A stretch of DNA of 33,113 bases, taken from Deltaproteobacteria bacterium (GTDB taxonomy: Bacteria; Desulfobacterota; GWC2-55-46; DRQE01). This document shows positions 20,520 to 28,422 of the stretch, piece by piece; the first letter of the stretch is position 1; every line of letters begins with the position of its first letter. Below the pieces are notes generated by a model. The model saw only the letters and a list, made by a program, of their open reading frames with translations, was not told the origin of the DNA and searched no databases. Both the position numbers and the translations under genes were made by a program. The stretch lies in assembly GCA_023134165.1 (NCBI GenBank), contig JAGLUZ010000066.1:1-33113 (forward strand). The letters run 5' to 3'.

Positions 20520-20600
20520 TAAAACTTGCTACTAAATCCTTGTACTCCCTGGCAGGTAGCTTTGCGCCCCATAGTTACCTATGGTTTGCCACTAGGTATT
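20520..20600 (-). promoter_or_regulatory. GEMM-I (cyclic-di-GMP) riboswitch-like aptamer
   Basis: Minus strand AGTGGCAAACCATAGGTAACTATGGGGCGCAAAGCTACC matches the GEMM-I core: GGCAAACC, 6-bp stem CCATAG/CTATGG capped by GNRA loop GTAA, then CGCAAAGC; followed by GCTAC...GTAGC stem. The 3' part is less canonical. Confidence 0.72.
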
Positions 20601-20667
20601 ACTTTTATTTAACACTTAACCTTGTGCGTCCCCTTTTTATAGTTAAATATTTTAGTAAGACAGTAGC

Positions 20668-21045
20668 TTAGGCTATTCCAAGTAATTCTTTTGCCGTACC
20701 AATAAGATTTACAGAATTAATTGGTTTGGTAATATATGAGTTAGCCCCAAGTGACATTGCACGGTCACGGTCTTCTTGACCACCTTCGGTGGTTATAACA
20801 ACGATTGGGACTTCTTTATTATTTGCGTCCTGCCTAATTAGACTTACGAGTTTTATCCCATCCATAATAGGCATATTAATATCAGTAAGTATTAGGTCAA
20901 ATTTTCCGCCAGAGATTTTTTTTAGCCCATCAACACCATCGTTTGCCTCTAAGATTTCTACATCTGGAAGTCTCTTTAAGGTAAAACTAATGAGTTGTCT
21001 CATTGTAGGAGAGTCCTCGACGATAAGTATTTTTTTGCTTGCCAT
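20668..21045 (-). CDS. cheY: CheY-like response regulator
   Basis: KILIVEDSPTMRQLISF...DLILTDINMPIMDG...VVITTEGG...YITKPI; similar to the CheY at 156-536. Confidence 0.93.
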   Translation of the reverse strand: MASKKILIVEDSPTMRQLISFTLKRLPDVEILEANDGVDGLKKISGGKFDLILTDINMPIMDGIKLVSLIRQDANNKEVPIVVITTEGGQEDRDRAMSLGANSYITKPINSVNLIGTAKELLGIA

Positions 21046-21218
21046 AGTATGGTTTCCCTAGTATAAAATTATTTTTTATTATTAGGCATCTTTGCCGGTT
21101 ATTCTTTTTGTACTTTTTATATATCTAACCCAAGTAGCCCCAGCGTCATTCCAACTTCGCCCCTTTATAGTACATGTTCTCCGTTTCTGTTCAAGCTCAG
21201 CCCAAGTAGCCCCAGCCC

Positions 21219-22094
21219 TTACTTGGTAAGGAGGTCAATAAAACCTTGTACTGTGGAGAGTTTTCTCTCACTCTCGGAGTACAGTTTGGCACTGAAAACA
21301 GCTGTAGCAGTCTGACCACCGAGGAGAGTGAAGAGTTCGTAGTCGAGTTTTGAAAATCCTTCTTTTTGTTGAAGTAGGCTGTAGATAGAGATAACGCCGA
21401 TAATTCTGTCTTTAATCTTCATTGGGACGCAGACAATTGGTAGGGCAGGGTTAAACTCAGTCTGCGCACCTGGATTCTCAGCAAAGTAATTCTCTCCAAC
21501 TTCGCCGCATTTTCCTATAACCCCTTCACCGAGTTTTGAAGCAGGTACGTCTTTAATCTCGACTCCTTCTGTTGCAACGGTACTTAGCATCTGGGTTTTT
21601 TCATCAAGTAGCATAATGGCAAAGCGTTCAGCACCGATGAGGTTAATGATAATCTCAAGGATGATTCTTATAACTTCATTAAAATTAAGGGTGGAGTGGA
21701 GTTGGTAGCTTGCGACGTAGAGATTTGCGAGGTTATTATTTTCAGTTTCTATATCAATGTATCTATTGGCAAAGTCTTTATTTTCGTCCTCTACTGCCTT
21801 GTATCTCTCTAAAAGTTTACTTCTTTCATCCTCTAGGCTATTTAGCTTTTCGCGAAGTATCTTGAGTTCAGCCTCTTCATTCTCTCCACCTTGTGAGCCA
21901 TGGCCAAGCTTTACATTCATCTCTTCGAGTTGAGCCACCCTGAAGCGTAGTTTTTCATTTTCTTGCAAAAGCTCGTGGGTAAACTCCGCACCTTTTTGAA
22001 CAATGTTTAGTATCTCTTCACCCTTCTTTGAGACATCTGTTGGAATAGCTGTCACAGGTTTGGGTGTAGTATCTTTAGGATCGTTATCTGTCAA
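21219..22094 (-). CDS. GAF-domain protein with N-terminal coiled coil
   Basis: Coiled coil EEAELKILREKLNSLEDERSKLLERYKAVEDENKDFANRY, then GAF-like YQLHSTLNFNEVIRIILEIIINLIGAERFAIMLLDEKT. Likely TTG start at 22094 preceded by AGGAGG; the longer ORF start at 22154 lacks this support. Confidence 0.82.
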   Translation of the reverse strand: MTDNDPKDTTPKPVTAIPTDVSKKGEEILNIVQKGAEFTHELLQENEKLRFRVAQLEEMNVKLGHGSQGGENEEAELKILREKLNSLEDERSKLLERYKAVEDENKDFANRYIDIETENNNLANLYVASYQLHSTLNFNEVIRIILEIIINLIGAERFAIMLLDEKTQMLSTVATEGVEIKDVPASKLGEGVIGKCGEVGENYFAENPGAQTEFNPALPIVCVPMKIKDRIIGVISIYSLLQQKEGFSKLDYELFTLLGGQTATAVFSAKLYSESERKLSTVQGFIDLLTK

Positions 22095-22192
22095 TTTATA
22101 TCTACCTCCTGAATTCTTACGTAAGACATTAGAAAAAACATATACATCGCACACTTTACCACGAAGTTTCGCACTTTACAAGTCCATTCAAT

Positions 22193-22230
22193 AAAAAAAT
22201 TGCATCTTTTTATGGCTGTGAAAAAATGCA
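22193..22230 (-). terminator. Candidate low-GC intrinsic terminator after the 622-aa protein gene
   Basis: Minus strand TGCATTTTTT...AAAAGATGCA inverted repeat followed by ATTTTTTT; low GC stem. Confidence 0.4.
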
Positions 22231-22255
22231 TTTACAATGTAAATAGTAAATTTTT

Positions 22256-24124
22256 TTATCTCTCTGTTTCTTCATTCTCATTGTCTTGCGTAAGTCCAGC
22301 CCTATCTACGAGCTCTTTAAATTTCTTCACCTTCTCGGCTGGAATTTCAGTCTTCTCTAAGTATAGACGTTCAATATCCTCAATAAAAAATCTATCAAAA
22401 CCACTGTTGTGGAGGAAGTCCTCACGCATTGGCATATCCTCGGTCTCGATAATCTTTGGCAGAACCTCATTACTATAAAAGCCCTCCATCTTCAGGGAAG
22501 TAAAGACTTTTTTCATAATCTTCTTAGGTATTTTTTCAACAGGGCTGTCCTTAAGGAGGCTCTTTAGAACTTCTTTTAGGAAGCTATCATCGTCGTCCTT
22601 GCCACTCATTGCACCTGGAATATCACGAAGCCTTTCTTTGGCAGTATTATAGAGGATGTTATAGATGCGGTCTTCTTCATTGGCTAGGGCAATTTCTTCA
22701 GCAACAATATTTAGTGCCTTATAACCTTCTTCCACATCAATTAGACCCTTTGAGAGGGTATTAATCTTCTTTTTTCCAGCGTAGGTGAGGTACTTGTTTA
22801 TGACAAGGTCTTTAATAAACAGTGTATCAAAAAGTCCTTCTTCAATATCCTCAAAGGCACGTTTGTTGCCGAGGATGCTCCTAAGGGTCTCAACAGTGAC
22901 GTCTTCGGCCATAAATGCAAGGTGGTTTATCATCGAGCTTGTGGTATCAAAGCGGTCAAAGAAGGTGATGAGTTCACTGAACCGCTCAAGGGAGTTGGTA
23001 TCACCACGCTGGAAGTTCTCATCGCAGGACTTTCCAACCTCAAGGAGAAGGCCGTCAAAGTAATCACGTTTTTCCATGGAGCGTTTTTTATCAGCTAAAA
23101 GTTTTACAATATCAGCCTTATCAATTACGGTCTCAAGTGAGCCGTCCTCTAGGGAGAATAACCCGTCAAGAATTGCTCTGCATTGTTTTATATAATCTGG
23201 TTCATCCCCGTGTACTAGTTTTTTATCTTTTAGGAGAACCTCATCTAGGAGGTCAAAGAGGTAGTGGGGAATATTATTCTTTATAGCTAAGGCTCGTAGT
23301 CTGTTAAGGGAGGCCGTATCTGTGCTACCAAGTTCTTGCTGAGCCTCAAAGGAGATGAGAACGTCTTTATATTCGTCAACAACACGTTTGTTCTCGGCAT
23401 GGTTGTATGTTACGTCAAGTTTTATGCGTTCTTGTTGGTAGTGGTTTATATTAAATTCATCTGCAAGGGACTGAAGCAAGAGTTGACCCTCAGGGGTGAG
23501 TTCCTTTTTCTCACCGTAGAGTTCTTTAAAGAGGTCGTAGTAGCGTTTGTGATAACGGTTCTCAATTCGGAAGAGAAAGATAACAGGCTTATAACCATCA
23601 AGGTCAGCACCAAGCTCGGAGGTTAGGGCAGAGTCGTCGCCTCTGGCAATTGCACGAGTGTATTTAAGTGTTTTCCCTGTTAACTTTAATATTTGTTCTT
23701 GCTGATCCTTTACCTCTCCCTTAAAATTAAAGTCCATAAAAAAGTAGTAATTGCTAACGGCATTCCCCTCTATAAAGATGCGATTAAAGTCAAGGTGACC
23801 ATCACTGCTATTTGTAAAGGTAAGGCCAGACTCTTTATCAGATTTAGCTCCGTACATGGCAAGCCTATTCTCAACGTCTTTTCTGATAAGATCTTTAAGT
23901 GGTTGCTCAACACCAAACATATACTTACAGAAACTACCGCCGTTTCCTTTGTGCGTTATACCGTCTTCGTCAATGACGAATTCTTTGCCACCGTAAAAGA
24001 AGCGGTCTAACTTACCGTCCCTAGACTCATAGAAGTGCTGGTGCATGAGGCCAGTGCCAAGTACTGTTGCATAGTACTCAATGTCATCGCCTATTTTTCC
24101 GTGAAACCGTATTTCTTGAATCAT
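22256..24124 (-). CDS. Uncharacterised 622-aa protein embedded in the chemosensory cluster
   Basis: Long ORF starting MIQEIRFHGKIGDDIEYYATVLGTGLMHQHFYESRDGKLDRFFYGG; no domain recognised with confidence. From memory it may belong to a TIGR-style family of ~600-aa proteins; not verifiable here. Confidence 0.85.
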   Translation of the reverse strand: MIQEIRFHGKIGDDIEYYATVLGTGLMHQHFYESRDGKLDRFFYGGKEFVIDEDGITHKGNGGSFCKYMFGVEQPLKDLIRKDVENRLAMYGAKSDKESGLTFTNSSDGHLDFNRIFIEGNAVSNYYFFMDFNFKGEVKDQQEQILKLTGKTLKYTRAIARGDDSALTSELGADLDGYKPVIFLFRIENRYHKRYYDLFKELYGEKKELTPEGQLLLQSLADEFNINHYQQERIKLDVTYNHAENKRVVDEYKDVLISFEAQQELGSTDTASLNRLRALAIKNNIPHYLFDLLDEVLLKDKKLVHGDEPDYIKQCRAILDGLFSLEDGSLETVIDKADIVKLLADKKRSMEKRDYFDGLLLEVGKSCDENFQRGDTNSLERFSELITFFDRFDTTSSMINHLAFMAEDVTVETLRSILGNKRAFEDIEEGLFDTLFIKDLVINKYLTYAGKKKINTLSKGLIDVEEGYKALNIVAEEIALANEEDRIYNILYNTAKERLRDIPGAMSGKDDDDSFLKEVLKSLLKDSPVEKIPKKIMKKVFTSLKMEGFYSNEVLPKIIETEDMPMREDFLHNSGFDRFFIEDIERLYLEKTEIPAEKVKKFKELVDRAGLTQDNENEETER

Positions 24125-24273
24125 ATTTTGATATCCTTTGTGATAAGCAATAAAATTTTCAGTACCTCTTACTTAAAGAGTATATACTTAAAGGGTTATG
24201 AATTGAAAAAATATTAAGATAAGCCCAATGAGTAGAGGAGTTAATTTTCTAACTTTAGAGTAATCTTAAGATA

Positions 24274-25410
24274 TTATTGCTTTACCATCAAGAGTCTTTT
24301 TTTTCGGCACTGGTTATCAACTTCATTTGCAATCCTTTCAAGTGAGAGTATGCTGTCAATAGCTCCAGTATTTATGGCCTCTCTTGGCATACCAAAGATA
24401 ACAGAGCTTTGCTCTGATTGTGCTATTGTGACGCCGCCGTGGCTCTTTAGGTTTTTTATTCCTTTTGCACCGTCATCACCCATGCCAGTCATTATGACAC
24501 TGATTGTTCGGTCTCCAAAGATCTCAGCCCCAGAGGTAAACATTAAATCCACAGAAGGTACGTACTTGTGATCTTTGTTTTCAGTGAGTACGGCCTTAAC
24601 CTGGTTACCGCTTTTTTTAAAGGACAAGTGATATCCGCCTGGAGCGATAATAACACTTCCGGGATGGATGATGGCTCCGTTAGTTGCCTCAGCTACTCTA
24701 AGTGGGCTGATTTTATTAAGTCTATCTGCAAAACTTTTGGTAAATCCCTTTGGCATATGTTGAGAGATGGCAATACCAGCACCGATATTGCCTGGAAGAA
24801 TCTTAAAGATTGTTTGAAGTGCAGGGGGTCCGCCCGTTGAAGAACCAATTAAGACCATAGGGAATGCGGTTGAGGAGCTAATAACCTCTTCCTTTGAGGG
24901 TTGATCCTGTGTTGGGGCTTTGCTAGCGCGGGCAGTCATTGGTGAGGGTTTGGTCGTCTTGGTACTTAATGAATCCTCATCACCCTCTTCTTCTGTTCGA
25001 AGCACACCCATATTGACTTTCTTGACCATCGAGATTTTCTTGATAAGTTCACTTTCAATACTAAAGAGTGCACTAGATATGTGGTGCGTTGGTTTTGCAA
25101 GGAAGTCAACTGCACCAAGCTCTAGGGCTTTAAAGACATTTTCATCCTCATCCCTTGAGCTAATTACAAGTGTTGGGGTTGGAAAATTTTTCATCATAAT
25201 GCGAAGAAAGGTAAAGCCGTCCATTCTTGGCATCTCTAGGTCAAGGGTAATTATATCAGGCTTAAGCTCAACAACACGTTTTAGTGCGTCTTTACCGTCT
25301 GTTGCCGTGCCAATTACAGTTATATCATCACAGTGACTGAGCATCTCAGAGATGGTCTTCCTGTTATAGGCAGAGTCGTCAATGACGAGAACCTTTATTT
25401 TTTTTCCCAT
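24274..25410 (-). CDS. cheB: Protein-glutamate methylesterase CheB
   Basis: Receiver VLVIDDSAYNRKTI...ITLDLEMPRMDG; catalytic IGSSTGGPPAL, SQHMPKGFTKSF, MTGMGDDGAKG. ORF opens at 25422; the MGKKIKV start at 25410 is equally plausible. Confidence 0.95.
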   Translation of the reverse strand: MGKKIKVLVIDDSAYNRKTISEMLSHCDDITVIGTATDGKDALKRVVELKPDIITLDLEMPRMDGFTFLRIMMKNFPTPTLVISSRDEDENVFKALELGAVDFLAKPTHHISSALFSIESELIKKISMVKKVNMGVLRTEEEGDEDSLSTKTTKPSPMTARASKAPTQDQPSKEEVISSSTAFPMVLIGSSTGGPPALQTIFKILPGNIGAGIAISQHMPKGFTKSFADRLNKISPLRVAEATNGAIIHPGSVIIAPGGYHLSFKKSGNQVKAVLTENKDHKYVPSVDLMFTSGAEIFGDRTISVIMTGMGDDGAKGIKNLKSHGGVTIAQSEQSSVIFGMPREAINTGAIDSILSLERIANEVDNQCRKKRLLMVKQ

Positions 25411-26429
25411 ATCTTGCTCCATGATAATGATGAAGGTTCTTCAGTGCTCTGCTCATCTTCTTTATTGGTTGTAGGCTCGTTCTCAGAATTATTTGTCTCA
25501 GCTACCTCAGAGGTAAAAAGGGAAGAGAAATCAGTTATACGTTCTCTTTCTTCAGGAGCCGTATCCTCAACGGTATTCTCACCCCCGGGCTTTTGGTAAA
25601 CCATATCGTTCTTTAGGTGCTTTAATCCAAAGAGCGTAGAGACATTCATAAGAGATTCAGAGTGACCAAGAAGTAGGTAGCCACCCTTATCAAGGGTTTC
25701 GTGAAAACTTTGAACAACTTTTTTCTTGGCCTCTACATCAAAGTAGATAATGACATTTCTGCATAAAATAACATCCATTGTCTTTAGTAGCCCAATGCGT
25801 TTTTTATCAAGGAGGTTTAAGTGTATGAAGGAGATGTTTTTACGAAGTTCGTCCTTTACCCTGTACCCGCTAGAGACTTTATCAAAGAAGGAGAGGTAAG
25901 ACTCATCAGTCTCTCTGAAAGAAGACTTACTGTAGACACCTTCTCTGGCAACGCTTAGCACGCGGTGGCTTATATCACTTCCGAGGATTTCTATATTCCA
26001 GTCCTCAATACCAAGTTTTACTGTGGCATTACTTATGAGCATCGCAAGGGTATAGGGTTCTTCACCAGTTGAACAACCTGCGCTCCATATGCGAATGGTT
26101 TTGTCTTTCTTTTTTTTTACAAGTTCTGGGATAATCTCTTTAATAAAGGCCTGAAGCTGGTAGTTTTCCCTGAAAAAATAGGTCTCGTTTATGGTTAAGA
26201 GATCTACGGCAATGGCTACTTCTTCGTCAGCGTGTTGGTCATACTTTAAAAAGAGAAGATAGTCGGTAAAGGTTGGGATTTGATTAATGACAAGTCGCCT
26301 TGAGAGGCGTTTCTCAAGGAGGTATTTTCTGTCTTTTTCAAAGTACATACCACAGTGGTCATATACAAAGTTTCGAATAGAGACAAACTCTTCATCGCTC
26401 ATCGGCGTTATGTTCTCGGTATCAAACAT
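25395..26429 (-). CDS. cheR: Chemotaxis protein methyltransferase CheR with low-complexity C-terminal tail
   Basis: TINETYFFRENYQL, RIWSAGCSTGEEPYTLAML, DVILCRNVIIYF, LLLGHSES; acidic/Ser-rich tail of ~65 aa. Confidence 0.95.
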   Translation of the reverse strand: MFDTENITPMSDEEFVSIRNFVYDHCGMYFEKDRKYLLEKRLSRRLVINQIPTFTDYLLFLKYDQHADEEVAIAVDLLTINETYFFRENYQLQAFIKEIIPELVKKKKDKTIRIWSAGCSTGEEPYTLAMLISNATVKLGIEDWNIEILGSDISHRVLSVAREGVYSKSSFRETDESYLSFFDKVSSGYRVKDELRKNISFIHLNLLDKKRIGLLKTMDVILCRNVIIYFDVEAKKKVVQSFHETLDKGGYLLLGHSESLMNVSTLFGLKHLKNDMVYQKPGGENTVEDTAPEERERITDFSSLFTSEVAETNNSENEPTTNKEDEQSTEEPSSLSWSKIWEKK

Positions 26430-26439
26430 AGGTATACTT

Positions 26440-28374
26440 TTAAATGCGTTCCTTTATCTCTCGAAGTCTTGTCTTGGCAAGCTCACTTACTTGTGGCTCT
26501 ACGTGTGAGGTTGCCTCAAAGATTGTACTTGTAATGTCTTCAAAGGTATTTTTATTGGACTTTATTTTTGCGTCTAAAGTAAGTCTTGATAGTGCCTCAA
26601 TTGCATTTATAGCAACAGGGGCGGCCGGGTCCTTTGCACCCGTATAGAGGGTCTTTAAGGCACTTGGAGTTGAGAGGCTACCAAGCCCTTTTATTGCCGT
26701 ACTCCTGACCCAGATATCTTCATCAGTAACAGCAAGTTGAAGGAGCTCTTCCCTATCACCATTAGAGAAGTTTGTAAGACTTTGAACAGCGGCAATCCTA
26801 ACACTTGTTTCTTCGTCAGCTAGGGCAATCCTAAGTGCGTCAAGGCCTTCAGAGAAACCAAGCGAGCCAAGGGCCTTGGCCGCGGCCTTTCTAATCTCTT
26901 TGTCTGCATCTTTCAGTGAAAGTTCAATATCTGGAAGAACCTCTTTTATTCCAAGGCCTCCGTATATAGTAGTAATATTTCTCCTTGTACGGGCGTCTTT
27001 ATCTGTAGAGTAATTTTTTAGAGCAGACAAGACCTCTTCTGGGTGCTTGCTTCCAATCATTGCAATGGCCTTTACAGCGGCCTCCTCAACATCAACATAC
27101 TTATCGTGGATGTGTTTGATTATATCAGGTAAGGCAGAGACGTCTTTTAGACGACCAATGGCAGTTAAAGAGCACTGGCGCGTATGACCGTAAGGGTCTT
27201 CAGCACCTTTTATAAGGGTTGGTAGGGCAGATTTGTCTCCTACCAAACCGAGTACGTGAGAGATAAAAGAGCGTGTCTTATCATCAGCACTCTCAAAAGC
27301 AAGAGAGAGAATCTCAATATTATCAGTACAAATTCTTATAAATGTCTCGGTAATTAATTCTTCAAGAGCCTCGTCATCTGAGTTGGCAAGCAAGGCACTT
27401 GCAGTCTCACTGCAACATGCATTTGAGCCCATGATACCGATAATTACAATAGCACCTTTCTTTACTTCTATTAGGGGCGAGTCCAGAAGCTCTACAATTG
27501 GCTCAAGGGTGACCCCTTGGCTAATAATCTTGCGTGCTTCTTCTTGCTCAGCTTTGGTTAGGTTCTCATAGATGTGAATAATATTTGTTAGAGCTGAGGT
27601 TCTTGTGCGACGCCCTTTATCACCAAGGGCATCTGTTAGGTGGGCAATGGCCTTAATATCAAGCGAGGAGCCAAGGGCATCGATTACGGCCTTCCTAAGG
27701 ACACTGTCAGAGAAAAAACGAATGAGCGGCTCAACAGGAACGCCTCTACCAATCTTACCAAGAGCCTCTAGGGTTGCAAACCTTAGCCACAGATTATCAT
27801 CATTATCACTCTCACCACTCTCACTGTGTAGGGCTTTTATTAGGGCGTTTATAACCTCCTGGCCGCCTATCTTACCAAGAGCCTCAGAGGCAGAGCCACG
27901 AACATTATCATCGGTGTCTTTTAGCAGTTTTGTTAGAGTGCCTATTACGTAAGTTATGGCCTCCTTAGAGTCTTCGTCGTCTTTTCCTGCACAGATATCG
28001 CCTATTATATCAACGGCAAATTTTCTAATATTTTCATCTTCATCGCCAAGGGTGGCTACGAGCTCTCTAAGTGCGGCTGGGCCAAGTTTTGTTAATAGTT
28101 CGGCGGCAGAGTTCCTGACCCCTGCATTATCCTCAACCCTAAGTGCCGATATAAGACCTTCAGCAAGATTTGATTTATTAAAGAAGGCCTCTTCAATTAC
28201 CTCAGTTGCGGCCTTCCTAACCCGCCAGCTCTCATCACCAAGTGCGCGCACAGCAAGCATAAAGGCCTCATTCTCTGAGTCCTTGCCCTTAAAGGCAAGA
28301 AGAGCACTAATACCACTTCTGCGTTCTTCCTCATTACCGTCTAGGATATTTTTTTTAAGTTCGTTAAGGTTCAT
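26440..28374 (-). CDS. HEAT-repeat protein
   Basis: Repeats such as DESWRVRKAATEVIEEAF, DEDENIRKFAVDIIGDIC, DEDIWVRSTAIKGLGSLS. Confidence 0.93.
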   Translation of the reverse strand: MNLNELKKNILDGNEEERRSGISALLAFKGKDSENEAFMLAVRALGDESWRVRKAATEVIEEAFFNKSNLAEGLISALRVEDNAGVRNSAAELLTKLGPAALRELVATLGDEDENIRKFAVDIIGDICAGKDDEDSKEAITYVIGTLTKLLKDTDDNVRGSASEALGKIGGQEVINALIKALHSESGESDNDDNLWLRFATLEALGKIGRGVPVEPLIRFFSDSVLRKAVIDALGSSLDIKAIAHLTDALGDKGRRTRTSALTNIIHIYENLTKAEQEEARKIISQGVTLEPIVELLDSPLIEVKKGAIVIIGIMGSNACCSETASALLANSDDEALEELITETFIRICTDNIEILSLAFESADDKTRSFISHVLGLVGDKSALPTLIKGAEDPYGHTRQCSLTAIGRLKDVSALPDIIKHIHDKYVDVEEAAVKAIAMIGSKHPEEVLSALKNYSTDKDARTRRNITTIYGGLGIKEVLPDIELSLKDADKEIRKAAAKALGSLGFSEGLDALRIALADEETSVRIAAVQSLTNFSNGDREELLQLAVTDEDIWVRSTAIKGLGSLSTPSALKTLYTGAKDPAAPVAINAIEALSRLTLDAKIKSNKNTFEDITSTIFEATSHVEPQVSELAKTRLREIKERI

Positions 28375-28422
28375 GTTTTAATATTTATTTATGAGTTTTA
28401 TTTGAGACTAAAATAAAAAAAT

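Noticed and set aside
21083-21094. Second GEMM-like element (minus strand CCGGCAAAGATGCC)
   Set aside because: Lacks the GGCAAACC block, the GNRA-capped stem and the CGCAAAGC block; only a 4-bp hairpin.
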